A stretch of 64,000 nucleotides of DNA from Clostridium sp. (GCA_023667695.1 JAMOZY010000013.1:1-64000); one strand, 5' to 3'; counted from the stretch's first letter, positions 9,030 to 18,957 are shown. A program made the numbers and translations. The notes: generated from the letters alone by a model not told the origin.

Positions 9030-11396
9030 ATGACATTAGATAAATTAGAAGTAGGAAAAGATGCGATTATTGAATCAATCAACTGTGAGTCACCTTCTCT
9101 CCGGAAGCACATATTAGATATGGGCCTGACACCGGAGACGGAGGTGACTCTTGTTAAGATAGCCCCTATGGGAGACCCCTTGGAGCTGCGGGTACGCGGA
9201 TATGAGCTGACGCTGCGGAAGGCAGATGCCGCCAATATTCAATTAAAGGATATCCATACGGCCCATGTCTATACCAGAAAGAATAAAGCGGTGGCGCCGA
9301 TGTCTCATCCGGGTGTGGGAGAAACGGATTTGTTAAAAAAGAAGGTTTATCAGACCCGGGTACGGGGAGATGAAATACCAGAAGGCGAAAGCATTACCTT
9401 TGCACTGGCAGGCAACCAGAATTGTGGTAAGACGACTCTCTTTAATCAGTTGACCGGTTCCAAGCAGCATGTGGGGAACTTTCCGGGCGTTACGGTAGAC
9501 CGGAAGGATGGAGTGATTCGTAAGCATCCGGAGGCTACGGTCGTGGATTTGCCTGGTATTTATTCTCTATCGCCCTATACTGGTGAGGAAATTGTGACCA
9601 GAGAGCTTTTGTTGAAGGAACGGCCAAGGGGTATCATTAATATTCTGGATGCTACGAATATTGAACGGAATTTATATCTGACTATGCAGTTGATTGAATT
9701 GGATATTCCTATGGTACTGGCGTTGAATATGATGGATGAGGTACGGGAAAACGGAGGAACCATTCGGGTAAATGAATTAGAAGCCGCCTTAGGAATTCCG
9801 GTAATACCAATTTCTGCCTCGAAAAATGAGGGGATTGACGAATTGGTAGACCATGCACTCCATGTCGCCCGATACCGGGAACGGCCGGGACGGTTGGATT
9901 TTTGTGATGCAGAAGGCAAGGACCATGGAGCCATGCATCGTTGTATTCATGCAATCATTCATTTGATTGAGGACCATGCAGTCAAATATAAACTGCCAAG
10001 ACGCTTTGCAGCAACCAAGCTGGTAGAGGGAGACTCTTTGATTCTGGAGATGCTTCATCTGGATGAGAATGAAACAGAGACCCTGGAGCATATTATTACA
10101 CAGATGGAGGAGGAAAGCGGAAAGGACCGTTTGGCAGCACTGGCAGACACCCGGTTCCAGTTTATTGAAGATTTGTGCAGTGAAACCGTAGTAAGGCCTG
10201 GCGAAAGCAAAGAGCATTTGCGAAGTATGCAGATGGATAAGCTGCTGACCGGAAAATATACAGCGATTCCTGCCTTTGTATGTATCATGGCACTGATTTT
10301 TTATCTGACCTTCGGGCTGATTGGCAAGTATCTGTCTGACTGGCTGGAGCTGGGAATTGACTGGGTAACAGCGGTCTGTGATAAAGGACTGACGGCATAT
10401 GGAATCAATCCGGTAGTCCAGTCTCTGGTCATAGATGGAATTTTTGCAGGAGTGGGAAGCGTAATTAGCTTTTTGCCAACCATTGTAGTTTTGTTTTTCT
10501 TTCTTTCCATACTGGAGGACAGTGGATACATGGCACGGGTGGCATTCGTGATGGATAAGCCGCTTCGAAAGCTTGGTCTATCCGGGCGGAGCTTTGTACC
10601 GATGCTGATTGGCTTTGGCTGTACAGTGCCGGCGATTATGGCGACCAGAACCCTGCCCTCGGATCGGGACCGGAAAATGACGATATTATTAACGCCATTT
10701 ATGAGCTGTTCTGCAAAGCTTCCGATTTATGCGCTTTTCGCTGCCGCTTTCTTTCCAGATTATGCGGCGCTGGTTATGATTGGCTTGTACTTTGCCGGAA
10801 TTGTGATTGGCATTCTTTTTGCCTTTCTCCTGCGTGGAACGGCATTTAAGGGAGAACCAGTTCCCTTTGTTATGGAATTGCCCAATTACCGGTTTCCAAG
10901 TCCGAAAAGCGTTCTTCGTCTGATTGGGGAAAAGGCAAAGGATTTTATTACCAAGGCCTTTACCGTTATATTTTTAGCATCGGTAATCATCTGGTTCCTG
11001 CAGACCTTTGATACCCGGCTGAATATTGTGACGGATTCCTCAGAAAGCTTGCTTGCATTGATTGGCGGGTGGATTGCTCCGCTTCTGGTACCGTTAGGAC
11101 TGGGGGACTGGAGAATATCCACGGCCTTAATTACTGGCTTTACGGCAAAGGAAAGTGTAGTAAGTACGCTGAATGTGCTGCTGGGAAATCAGGCATTGGA
11201 TTCTTTATTTTCTCCATTCCGTGCAGTGATATTCCTGGTGTTTTCTCTGCTGTATACCCCTTGTGTGGCAGCCGTTGCCGCAGTGAAGCGGGAGCTTGGA
11301 ACCAGAAATGCCGTTGCCATAGCTGCCATGCAGTGCGGCATTGCCTGGCTGGTGTGCTTTCTGCTCCGCCTGATTGGTATGGCAGCAGGATTGTAA
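9030..11396 (+). CDS. feoB: Ferrous iron transporter, FeoA-FeoB fusion
   Basis: This 788-residue inner-membrane Fe(II) transporter has a FeoA (SH3-like) domain fused in front. Residues 1-75 are FeoA (MGLTPETEVTLVKIAPMGDPLELRVRGYEL region), and a linker reaches about 125. The GTPase domain carries G1 GNQNCGKTT (near 128), G3 DLPG (near 173) and G4 NMMD (near 233). The membrane domain holds the two gate segments with conserved cysteines (GFGCTVPAIMATR and FMSCSAKLPIY). FeoA normally is a separate small protein that modulates FeoB, so the fusion fixes a 1:1 ratio. The start ATG lies in a weak ribosome-binding context (GGGGACATAAAA). Confidence 0.95.
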   Translation: MTLDKLEVGKDAIIESINCESPSLRKHILDMGLTPETEVTLVKIAPMGDPLELRVRGYELTLRKADAANIQLKDIHTAHVYTRKNKAVAPMSHPGVGETDLLKKKVYQTRVRGDEIPEGESITFALAGNQNCGKTTLFNQLTGSKQHVGNFPGVTVDRKDGVIRKHPEATVVDLPGIYSLSPYTGEEIVTRELLLKERPRGIINILDATNIERNLYLTMQLIELDIPMVLALNMMDEVRENGGTIRVNELEAALGIPVIPISASKNEGIDELVDHALHVARYRERPGRLDFCDAEGKDHGAMHRCIHAIIHLIEDHAVKYKLPRRFAATKLVEGDSLILEMLHLDENETETLEHIITQMEEESGKDRLAALADTRFQFIEDLCSETVVRPGESKEHLRSMQMDKLLTGKYTAIPAFVCIMALIFYLTFGLIGKYLSDWLELGIDWVTAVCDKGLTAYGINPVVQSLVIDGIFAGVGSVISFLPTIVVLFFFLSILEDSGYMARVAFVMDKPLRKLGLSGRSFVPMLIGFGCTVPAIMATRTLPSDRDRKMTILLTPFMSCSAKLPIYALFAAAFFPDYAALVMIGLYFAGIVIGILFAFLLRGTAFKGEPVPFVMELPNYRFPSPKSVLRLIGEKAKDFITKAFTVIFLASVIIWFLQTFDTRLNIVTDSSESLLALIGGWIAPLLVPLGLGDWRISTALITGFTAKESVVSTLNVLLGNQALDSLFSPFRAVIFLVFSLLYTPCVAAVAAVKRELGTRNAVAIAAMQCGIAWLVCFLLRLIGMAAGL

Positions 11397-11524
11397 GGAA
11401 ATCGAAACAATAGAATAATTGACGATAAAGGGAAATCCAATTATACTAAATATAGCCACGGATATGTTGAATAAATTCCCAATGCGTGGCGGTTGGATGA
11501 CAAAAGAATGAGGAGGAAGGAATT

Positions 11525-12205
11525 ATGAAGTATCAGGTATGGGGCGATATGATGCCGGCAGTGACCATTGGGCTGGAGGCAGGAGAAAGCATTTACACAC
11601 AGTCTGGCGGTATGAGCTGGATGACGGACCAGATGGAGATGACGACCAATATGCAGGGAGGTCTGATGAAAGGAATCGGCAGGATGTTCAGCGGTGAGTC
11701 TCTGTTTATGGCAACCTATACGGCAAATGCGCCGAACCAGGAGATTACCCTTGCCAGTGCAGTACCAGGAGAAATCAAGATGTTTGAAATCCGGCCGGGT
11801 TATGAAATTATTGCCCAGAAGGGTGCTTTTTTGTGCGCAACCCCGGGCGTAGAGCTAAAGGCATTTGTGACCAATGTAAAGGGTGGTCTGTTCGGCGGGG
11901 AGGGCTTTGTTCTTCAGCATTATACCGGACAGGGACTGGTATTTTGTGAATTAGATGGTGCCATTCGGGAAATCGAATTACAGCCGGGACAGAAGATGGT
12001 GATTGATACCGGTAATGTTGCAGCCTGGGAAAGCACGGTGGCTTACAGCTCTCAGATGGTAAAGGGCTTTAAGAATATTTTGTTCGGCGGGGAAGGTCTT
12101 TTCTTAACCACCTTGACCGGACCAGGTAAGATTTGGCTGCAGACCATTTCCATTTCTGAACTGGCAGGCAGACTGATTCCATATATGCCGGCTGCCAGAA
12201 GCTGA
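11525..12205 (+). CDS. AIM24/TIGR00266-family protein
   Basis: The 226-residue product matches the bacterial AIM24-like family, which forms a double-stranded beta-helix of two pseudo-repeats. The characteristic motifs are visible: LEAGESIYTQSGGMSWM near residue 18, the GGEGF and GGEGLF turns near residues 124 and 190, and LTGPGKIWLQT near the end. Family members are cytosolic and their biochemical role is not established. ATG 11525 is preceded by GAGGAGGAAGG. It stands alone, with a terminator at 12319. Confidence 0.85.
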   Translation: MKYQVWGDMMPAVTIGLEAGESIYTQSGGMSWMTDQMEMTTNMQGGLMKGIGRMFSGESLFMATYTANAPNQEITLASAVPGEIKMFEIRPGYEIIAQKGAFLCATPGVELKAFVTNVKGGLFGGEGFVLQHYTGQGLVFCELDGAIREIELQPGQKMVIDTGNVAAWESTVAYSSQMVKGFKNILFGGEGLFLTTLTGPGKIWLQTISISELAGRLIPYMPAARS

Positions 12206-12260
12206 TGAACGGTGTATCATCCGCTATAAGTGTGGTAAGCAAGCATAGGTGGAAAAACGC

Positions 12261-12315
12261 TAAAAAGGAAAGAATAAAAAGGAAAGAATAAAAAGGAAAG
12301 AATAAAAAGGAAAAA
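12261..12315 (+). repeat. 14-bp tandem microrepeat
   Basis: The purine-rich unit TAAAAAGGAAAGAA is repeated nearly four times head to tail (12261, 12275, 12289, 12303). It lies between the AIM24-like gene and its terminator and is untranslated. Copy number is likely to vary by slippage. The rest of 12353-12582 holds only AT-rich sequence with a weak possible promoter. Confidence 0.9.
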
Positions 12316-12318
12316 TCG

Positions 12319-12352
12319 GCCCTTCTGCGCTTCTGGCAGAAGGGCTGTTTTG
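12319..12352 (+). terminator. Intrinsic terminator
   Basis: GCCCTTCTGC (12319-12328) pairs perfectly with GCAGAAGGGC (12336-12345), followed by TGTTTT. Confidence 0.8.
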
Positions 12353-12582
12353 CCTACACCGGATTATTTAATTGAAAAACATAGTGCTTATATTATTAAA
12401 ATATGTTAGTATTCATTATGTGAAATTATTGAAGAATAGGGGATGCTTTCAGAAAATGTTGAGGGGCGGAAAAAGAATGAAATCTCATATCATAGATGCT
12501 TTACAAAGACTTTAATAATATTCATGTAAAAATATTAGATGATGTTTTCTTTGATATTAGTCAAAGACGGAAGGAACAGGAT

Positions 12583-14259
12583 ATGATTTATATAGAAGAA
12601 CAGATTAAAATCAAAATTAAAAAAATGATTGATGATTTTGAAGATGAGATTGTAGAATTTAAGGAAGCAAAACTGAATTATTCTTTTAAGGATATTGGTA
12701 AGTATTTTTCCGCTTTGGGTAATGAGGCAAACATCAGAGGAAAAAGGGAAGCGTGGTTAATCTTTGGTGTAGATAATCAGCGTAATATAGTTGGTACAGA
12801 GTATCGAAAAGATGGAAATTTGCAGCATCTTAAAAAAGAGATTGTTGCTGGCACGAATGAAAGAATGACTTTCATGGAAATTTACGATATATATCTGGAA
12901 GGGAAAAGAATTATAGCCTTTCAGATTCCACCGGCTCTTAGGGGCATCCCAACTACATGGAATGGCGCAGCGTATGCCAGAGAGGATGAGAATACCTGCC
13001 CTCTTTCGATGGATAAAGTAGATTTGATTCGCAGTCAGGTCGGGATAGATTGGTCGAAAGAAATTGTGGAAAATGCAACTATTGACGATTTGGATAATGA
13101 AGCAGTGGCATATGCCAAAAAATTATTTATAAAAAAACAAAATGCCTCTAAGAAATCAACAGAGATGTTAGAGAAAATGCCTGATATAGAAATATTAAAT
13201 AAAGCAGGGTTGCTGATAAAGGGAAAAGTAACCAATACGGCATTGATTTTATTGGGAAAAGAAGAATCCATGTATTTGTTTGATGGGTTTATCCCAAGAA
13301 TTACATGGACATTATATAATGCGGATGGTTCTGTCAAGGCATATGAACACTTTGATATGCCGTTCCTTTTAGCAGTAGATAGGGTATACGCAAAGATAAG
13401 AAATGAGAAGTATCGTTATATTGCAGGACAACAGACGTTATTTCCGGATGAAGTGGAACAGTATGCCCCAGATGTGGTGAAAGAAATTTTAAATAATTGC
13501 ATTGCTCACTCCAATTATCAGTTAAGGGGAAAAATTAATGTAGAAGAATTTGAGGATCGGCTGGTATTTATTAATGAAGGCAGCTTTATACCGGAAACGG
13601 TAGAGAGGACTTTGACAGAAGGGTATAAACCTCCATATTACAGAAATACGTTTTTATGTCATGCGATGGTTAATTTATATATGATAGATACCAATGCTAT
13701 GGGAATACCGATGATATATCAAATACAGAGAGAAAAATGTTTTCCATTGCCGACATATGATTTGGAAGATATAAATCGTGTTAAGGTAACATTGTATGGA
13801 AAGATTCTGGATAGAAATTATACTCAGCTGCTCCATAATAATGGTAACTTGGACTTAAATACAGTGTTTTTGTTAGATAAAGTTCAAAAAATGGAAACGA
13901 TTTCTAAAGAGGATTATTCTTTTTTACGGAAGCTGGGGTTGGTAGAAGGACGGTATCCTAATATTTTCGTATCTTATAAAGTGGCAAATATGGTTGGTAC
14001 ACCGATTGACTATGTTAAAAATAAAGGCTTGAACAAGGATGTTTATAGACAATTAATCATTAATATGTTAGAAACAATGGAAAGTGCAAAAACCGCTGAG
14101 ATAAAAGAAATTTTGAAGGGAGCGCTTCCGGCAATCATGGATGAGAAACAGCAAGCAAGAAAGGTTTCCAATATTTTACAGTCGATGAAAAAAGATGGAA
14201 TAGTCGATGTGAGAGGAACAGGTCATGCAGCAAAGTGGTTTTTGACTAAGATGGACTAA
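12583..14259 (+). CDS. AlbA_2 (Schlafen-like) domain and GHKL-type ATPase protein
   Basis: This protein has about 558 residues. The N-terminal 130 residues match the AlbA_2 nucleic-acid-binding domain (EIVEFKEAKLNYSFKDIGKYFSALGNEAN, then the AYAREDENTCPLS region). A central part ends in EILNNCIAHSNYQLRG near residue 305, the motif of the HATPase_c_4 domain in this family. The last 80 residues look like a winged helix. ATG 12583, after GGAAGGAA, is preferred over ATG 12496, which directly follows an in-frame TAG. Members are annotated as RecG-like or transcriptional regulators and some lie in defence islands; the function here is unknown. AT-rich codon use contrasts with its neighbours and suggests transfer. 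Confidence 0.75.
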   Translation: MIYIEEQIKIKIKKMIDDFEDEIVEFKEAKLNYSFKDIGKYFSALGNEANIRGKREAWLIFGVDNQRNIVGTEYRKDGNLQHLKKEIVAGTNERMTFMEIYDIYLEGKRIIAFQIPPALRGIPTTWNGAAYAREDENTCPLSMDKVDLIRSQVGIDWSKEIVENATIDDLDNEAVAYAKKLFIKKQNASKKSTEMLEKMPDIEILNKAGLLIKGKVTNTALILLGKEESMYLFDGFIPRITWTLYNADGSVKAYEHFDMPFLLAVDRVYAKIRNEKYRYIAGQQTLFPDEVEQYAPDVVKEILNNCIAHSNYQLRGKINVEEFEDRLVFINEGSFIPETVERTLTEGYKPPYYRNTFLCHAMVNLYMIDTNAMGIPMIYQIQREKCFPLPTYDLEDINRVKVTLYGKILDRNYTQLLHNNGNLDLNTVFLLDKVQKMETISKEDYSFLRKLGLVEGRYPNIFVSYKVANMVGTPIDYVKNKGLNKDVYRQLIINMLETMESAKTAEIKEILKGALPAIMDEKQQARKVSNILQSMKKDGIVDVRGTGHAAKWFLTKMD

Positions 14260-14273
14260 ACTTGGACTAAATT

Positions 14274-14304
14274 TTGAACTAAAAAGCAATCAAAGTTAGT
14301 TCAA
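14274..14304. other. Perfect 9-bp inverted repeat
   Basis: TTGAACTAA (14274-14282) and TTAGTTCAA (14296-14304) flank a 13-base loop just after the AlbA_2 gene. No T-run follows. It could be a weak terminator, or an operator for the downstream cysD promoter. Confidence 0.5.
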
Positions 14305-14364
14305 GTTGAAAAAACCTAAATGAAATGGAATTAAAAAAAATTTTATTTTTTCAAAAGCTATTTT

Positions 14365-14395
14365 GTTTTTCTTTCTTTTGATTATGTGTTATAAT
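14365..14395 (+). promoter_or_regulatory. cysD promoter region
   Basis: A perfect TATAAT is at 14390-14395, 44 bases before cysD. The -35 element is unclear within a T-rich stretch (TTTCTT near 14369 gives acceptable spacing). No CymR-type or cysteine riboswitch signal was recognised. Confidence 0.5.
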
Positions 14396-14438
14396 CATTT
14401 GAAGTATGATTTGATAAAGGTGCAAGAGGTACGAATCC

Positions 14439-15338
14439 ATGAAACTATTATCTCATTTAGATAAATTAGAAGCAGAGGCGATTTACATCATTCGGGAGGT
14501 CGCAGCAGAATGTGAAAAGCCGGTTATGCTTTATTCTATTGGTAAGGATAGTTCCGTTATGCTTCATTTGGCAATGAAAGCATTTTATCCGGAAAAGCCC
14601 CCATTTCCATTTATGCATATTGATACCACCTGGAAGTTTCGGGAGATGACGGAATTCCGTGACCGGAAGGCAGAGGAACTGGGGATTGATATGCTTGTGT
14701 ATACCAATGAAGAAGGGGTTCAGGCCGGGATTAATCCCTTCGACCATGGGGCCTCTTATACAGATATTATGAAAACTCAGGCCTTGAAGCAGGGGCTGAG
14801 TAAATACGGCTTTACTGCAGCCTTTGGCGGCGGACGCCGGGACGAGGAAAAATCCAGGGCAAAGGAGCGGATTTTTTCTTTTCGGAATGGAGAGCATGCC
14901 TGGGACCCAAAGAATCAAAGACCGGAGATGTGGAAGCTGTATAATACCCAGATTCAAAAGGGGGAGAGTATACGGGTATTTCCGTTATCCAACTGGACGG
15001 AAAATGATATCTGGCAATATATTTTGAGAGAGAACATTGATATTGTATCCCTGTATTATGCCGATGTGCGGCCCGTAGTCTACCGGGATGGTAATATTAT
15101 CATGGTAGATGATGACCGTATGCGTCTGCTGCCGGGAGAGGAAGTGCAGATGAAAAAGGTACGGTTCCGTACCTTAGGCTGTTATCCCCTGACTGGTGGT
15201 GTGGAATCCGATGCCGATACGCTGGAGGCAATCGTAGAGGAGACTCTGGGTGCGGTAAATTCCGAGCGGACAAGCCGTGTTATCGATCATGAGGCGACAG
15301 GCAGCATGGAACGTAGAAAAAGGGAAGGATATTTTTAG
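14439..15338 (+). CDS. cysD: Sulfate adenylyltransferase subunit 2 (ATP sulfurylase)
   Basis: This is the 299-residue small catalytic subunit of the heterodimeric ATP sulfurylase that forms adenosine 5'-phosphosulfate (APS) from ATP and sulfate. The PP-loop [11 protein letters not shown] near residue 28 binds ATP, and the [18 protein letters not shown] stretch and the C-terminal [11 protein letters not shown] motif are complete. The next gene (CysN plus CysC) starts one base past this stop, so the two subunits are translationally coupled. There is no cysH, cysIJ or sulfate permease nearby, so the pathway appears to stop at PAPS. Confidence 0.95.
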   Translation: MKLLSHLDKLEAEAIYIIREVAAECEKPVMLYSIGKDSSVMLHLAMKAFYPEKPPFPFMHIDTTWKFREMTEFRDRKAEELGIDMLVYTNEEGVQAGINPFDHGASYTDIMKTQALKQGLSKYGFTAAFGGGRRDEEKSRAKERIFSFRNGEHAWDPKNQRPEMWKLYNTQIQKGESIRVFPLSNWTENDIWQYILRENIDIVSLYYADVRPVVYRDGNIIMVDDDRMRLLPGEEVQMKKVRFRTLGCYPLTGGVESDADTLEAIVEETLGAVNSERTSRVIDHEATGSMERRKREGYF

Positions 15339-15339
15339 G

Positions 15340-17169
15340 ATGAAGGAGCTATTGAAATTTATCACCTGTGGAAGCGTGGATGATGGAAAATCAACACTGA
15401 TTGGTCATATGCTGTATGATTCCAAGCTGTTGTTTGCAGACCAGGAACGGGCGCTGGAGCTGGAAAGCAAGGTTGGAAGTACCGATGGCAGTCTGGATTA
15501 TTCTCTTTTGCTGGATGGCCTGATGGCAGAGCGGGAGCAGGGGATTACCATTGATGTTGCATATCGGTATTTTACTACCTCCAAGCGCAGCTTTATCGTT
15601 GCGGATACACCAGGACATGAAGAATATACCCGGAATATGGCGGTTGGGGCGTCCTTTGCAGATGCAGCGGTTATTTTGCTGGATGCTACCAAGGGTGTCT
15701 TGGTTCAGACCAAAAGGCATACCCGCATCTGCTCCCTTATGGGAATCCGGGATTTCATATTTATTGTAAACAAAATGGATTTAGCGGATTATAAGGAAGA
15801 TGGATTTCTGACAATCAAACAGGAATTAGAAGAATTTATCCGGGATTTTCCGTATAATAGTATGATGGTGATTCCGGTATCGGCAACCATCGGAGACAAT
15901 ATAACCGCACCTTCTACGAAGATGCAATGGTTTCAGGGACCGGCTCTGTTATCATATCTGGAAGAACTGGAGCTGGATTCAGAGAATGAAAAGGAAGATT
16001 TTGTGCTGCCGATTCAGCGGGTCAGTCGCCCGAATCATACATTCCGGGGCTTCCAGGGACAGGTAGAAGCAGGAAGCCTCCGGCTGGAGGATGAGATTAC
16101 CGTGTATCCCAGTGGGGAAAAGGCCTCTGTTTCCCGCCTGCTGGCAGCCGGGGAAGAAGTAGAGGAAGTGATAAAAGGACAACCGGTAACGGTTTGTCTG
16201 GATCGGGAAATTGACTGTTCCCGGGGCTGTGTTATGGTAAAGAAGAACCGGCCGGAGGTAGGGAACATGTTCCAGGTTACCATGCTTTGGATGGATGATA
16301 CCCCTTTAATTGAGGGAAAGGAATACATCTGTAAGCTGGGTACCAAAAAAATTCCGGCCCGTATTGTGAAAATTGAGTATAGAATTGATGTTAATACGGG
16401 AGCGAAGGTGACGGCAGAGCAGGTGAAGAAAAATGAAATCGTTTTCTGTAGCATTCTTACCACGGAAAAAATCGTGTTTCATAAGTTTGCGGATAATGAA
16501 GCCCTGGGTGGTCTGATTCTGATTGACCGTATTACGAATATGACCTCTGCCTGTGGCGTGATTGAATATGCATTAAAGCATTTTGATAATCTGACCTGGC
16601 AGGATTCAGATATAACCAAGGAAATACGGGAAAAACGAATGGGGCAAAGGGCGGCGGCTCTTTGGTTTACCGGACTTTCCGGTTCCGGAAAGTCAACTCT
16701 GGCAAATGCATTGGAGCTAAAGCTGACCGCTATGGGCAAGCATACCATGCTTCTGGATGGTGATAATATCCGTATGGGACTGAACCGGGATTTGAAGTTC
16801 TCAGATGAGGACCGGACAGAGAATATCCGACGGATTGCAGAGGTTGCGAAGCTGATGAATGATGCAGGACTCATTGTCCTGACCTCCTTTATCTCGCCTT
16901 TTGCACAGGACCGGGATTTGGCACGTTCTATTATCGGAGATGATTTTTTTGAAATCTATGTCAGTACCCCTTTGGAGGAGTGTGAACGCCGGGATGTAAA
17001 GGGCTTGTATAAGAAAGCAAGGAACGGTGAGCTTCCGGCATTTACCGGTATTTCCAGCCCTTACGAACCACCGGAGAAGCCGGATGTTCAGATTGATACC
17101 AGCCAGTGTACGGTAGAGGAAGCCGTAGATTTGCTGGTCAGGAAATTACACGAGCATGGAATTGGATAA
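15340..17169 (+). CDS. cysN: Bifunctional CysN-CysC: sulfate adenylyltransferase subunit 1 and APS kinase
   Basis: The product has 609 residues in two parts. Residues 1 to about 420 form the CysN GTPase that drives APS synthesis, with G1 GSVDDGKSTL (near 8), G3 DTPGHEEY and G4 NKMD. Residues about 430-609 form CysC, which phosphorylates APS to PAPS: P-loop GLSGSGKST near 444, DGDNIR near 475, and the family tail GISSPYEPPEKP. ATG 15340 is used; it lies right after the cysD stop and begins the conserved LLKFITCGSVDDGK sequence. The fusion delivers PAPS directly and sits just before a PAPS-dependent sulfotransferase. Confidence 0.95.
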   Translation: MKELLKFITCGSVDDGKSTLIGHMLYDSKLLFADQERALELESKVGSTDGSLDYSLLLDGLMAEREQGITIDVAYRYFTTSKRSFIVADTPGHEEYTRNMAVGASFADAAVILLDATKGVLVQTKRHTRICSLMGIRDFIFIVNKMDLADYKEDGFLTIKQELEEFIRDFPYNSMMVIPVSATIGDNITAPSTKMQWFQGPALLSYLEELELDSENEKEDFVLPIQRVSRPNHTFRGFQGQVEAGSLRLEDEITVYPSGEKASVSRLLAAGEEVEEVIKGQPVTVCLDREIDCSRGCVMVKKNRPEVGNMFQVTMLWMDDTPLIEGKEYICKLGTKKIPARIVKIEYRIDVNTGAKVTAEQVKKNEIVFCSILTTEKIVFHKFADNEALGGLILIDRITNMTSACGVIEYALKHFDNLTWQDSDITKEIREKRMGQRAAALWFTGLSGSGKSTLANALELKLTAMGKHTMLLDGDNIRMGLNRDLKFSDEDRTENIRRIAEVAKLMNDAGLIVLTSFISPFAQDRDLARSIIGDDFFEIYVSTPLEECERRDVKGLYKKARNGELPAFTGISSPYEPPEKPDVQIDTSQCTVEEAVDLLVRKLHEHGIG

Positions 17170-17226
17170 AATGAGAGCTTTTCAATGCCAATTTTTAGAA
17201 TGATAGGAAATAAAAGGAGTATGAGT

Positions 17227-18348
17227 ATGAAAAAGAGACCCATTGACTTTGGACATATGCTATCCGGAATCCGTATGGATGTGTGGCTGAGATTATTAAA
17301 AGAAAATAAGATTGATAAGGAGTTTTATCCTCAGGCAGCAGTGATTACACTGGAAAGCGCTCTGTTGACACCGTTAATGTATCTGGAATATTTATTGTTC
17401 TGGCTGCCGATTCAAAGGACAAGGCTGACCCAGGACCCGATTTATGTGGTAGGCTTTTGGAGAAGCGGTACCACTTATCTGCAGAATCTATTGACCCGGG
17501 ACCCGCAGTTTGGATGGTTTGACCCGGTCAGTACCATTACCTTTGGTAATAGTATCTTACTGCGGAAGCCTTTAACTGCTCTTGCAAAAAATGGCCTGAA
17601 GGGTGCCAGGGCTATGGATAATCTGGAATTCGAAGTGGACCTTCCTATGGAAGAGGCACATGCTTTGACGAATCTGACCGATTTGTCTATCAGCCATATG
17701 ATGGCATTTCCGGACCACGGTAAGGGTGCAAAATATGTAAATTCCATTTTTGTAGACGCCCTGTCAAGTAAAGACCGGCAGAGATGGTACCGCGTTTATC
17801 ATTATATGCTGAAGAAGCTGACCTACATGAAGGGTGGAAAGCAGCTTCTGTTGAAGAGTCCGGATAACACGGCGCGCATTGCTTTTTTAAAGCGGGCGTA
17901 TCCGGGGGCTAAGTTTATTAACATTTATCGGAATCCATATACGGTAATCCGTTCTGCATTGCATATGTTCCGGACGGAGATGGATAAGTATGCCCTATCG
18001 GAAAGCGTCAGTGACCAGTATTTGCTGGATCGTGTCTGCCTGATTTTCGAGCGTGTATACCGGCGGGCGTTCCGGGATTTGGACCGTTTAAGTGAGCAGG
18101 ACAAGATTGAAATCAAATACGAGGACTTTGTAGAGCATCAGGAAGAATATCTGGAAAAAATCTATCAGAAGCTTGGTATTAAGGATTACGAAAAGGCATA
18201 TCCATATCTGAAGGAATATATGGACAGCATGAAGGACTATCAGACGAATACCTATGATTATGCACCGGAGCTGATTAAACGGGTCAATGTCCGTCTGGGC
18301 TTTTATTTTGAACGGTATGGTTATGAAATGATACAGCCGGAGGAATAG
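17227..18348 (+). CDS. PAPS-dependent sulfotransferase family protein
   Basis: The protein has about 373 residues. The 5'-phosphosulfate-binding loop VVGFWRSGTTYLQNLL lies near residue 74, the 3'-phosphate-binding segment NIYRNPYTVIRSA near 233, and KSPDN near 208 is also typical of the Sulfotransfer_3 group. The start is chosen at ATG 17227 because AAAAGGAG lies at 17212-17219; earlier in-frame ATGs exist at 17185 and 17221. It follows cysNC by 57 bases, giving a cysD-cysNC-sulfotransferase operon. Inference: it transfers sulfate to a hydroxyl on a small metabolite, lipid or glycan. A hydrophobic stretch near residues 40-60 could bring it to the membrane. The acceptor cannot be read from sequence. 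Confidence 0.88.
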   Translation: MKKRPIDFGHMLSGIRMDVWLRLLKENKIDKEFYPQAAVITLESALLTPLMYLEYLLFWLPIQRTRLTQDPIYVVGFWRSGTTYLQNLLTRDPQFGWFDPVSTITFGNSILLRKPLTALAKNGLKGARAMDNLEFEVDLPMEEAHALTNLTDLSISHMMAFPDHGKGAKYVNSIFVDALSSKDRQRWYRVYHYMLKKLTYMKGGKQLLLKSPDNTARIAFLKRAYPGAKFINIYRNPYTVIRSALHMFRTEMDKYALSESVSDQYLLDRVCLIFERVYRRAFRDLDRLSEQDKIEIKYEDFVEHQEEYLEKIYQKLGIKDYEKAYPYLKEYMDSMKDYQTNTYDYAPELIKRVNVRLGFYFERYGYEMIQPEE

Positions 18349-18369
18349 ACGCCGGAGAAGCGTAAGGGA

Positions 18370-18957
18370 CTACAGGGAGGGAAGAAAGAACCGCCATGGG
18401 TAATCCCGGGCTTCTTCTGCATAATCAATATTAATCCGGGGACTGGAGTGAATCTGGTCTCCGGATATTTTTATGCCTCCATCGGCGATATAAAAGTCAG
18501 AACCGGAGGCACACAAATCCCGGTCGTTTTGAGAACGGTCAATCGCCATGGCAAGACAGAGCTTGCCGGGACCATTGGATAGGGATTTTTCCTGCTTGAC
18601 CGGATGAAGCTGCAGCATAAGACGCCTGGAGGCAGCATCATAGGGAAGAACGCTGCGTAGTAAAACCGCTTCCGGTATATTTTCATGATTCGCTACCACA
18701 TTCATGCAATGGTACATTCCATAAATGAAATAGACATAGGAAGTACCGCCTTTATGATACATAGGCTCTGTCCGCTGGCTGCGCAGTCCCCGATAGGCAT
18801 GAGAGGCTTTATCGCTGACTCCCATATAGGCCTCCGTTTCCGTAATGATTCCCCGGATAACGCCAAGGTCTGTCTTATGCACCAGAACCTTGCCCAACAG
18901 GGCTTTTGACAGCTCGATACCATTCTGATAATAAAAGCTTCTTGTCAGTTTCCTCAT
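18370..18957 (-). CDS. 3-methyladenine DNA glycosylase (AAG/MPG family)
   Basis: This 195-residue base-excision-repair enzyme removes alkylated purines. The family signature ARLLGKVLV appears here as SKALLGKVLVHK, followed by ITETEAYMGVSDKASHAYRG (with the catalytic glutamate in ETEAY) and YVYFIYGMYHCMNVV. The end, SSPRINIDYAEEARDYPWRFF, matches the family C-terminus. It is convergent with the sulfotransferase gene and single-gene. Confidence 0.93.
   Translation of the reverse strand: MRKLTRSFYYQNGIELSKALLGKVLVHKTDLGVIRGIITETEAYMGVSDKASHAYRGLRSQRTEPMYHKGGTSYVYFIYGMYHCMNVVANHENIPEAVLLRSVLPYDAASRRLMLQLHPVKQEKSLSNGPGKLCLAMAIDRSQNDRDLCASGSDFYIADGGIKISGDQIHSSPRINIDYAEEARDYPWRFFLPSL

Noticed and set aside
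9030-9260. Separate feoA gene
   Set aside because: The FeoA domain is in the same uninterrupted frame as FeoB, with no stop or new start between them.
14432-14440. tRNA-like GGTACGAATCC before cysD
   Set aside because: No acceptor stem or anticodon arm can be formed around it. It is simply the ribosome binding region of cysD.
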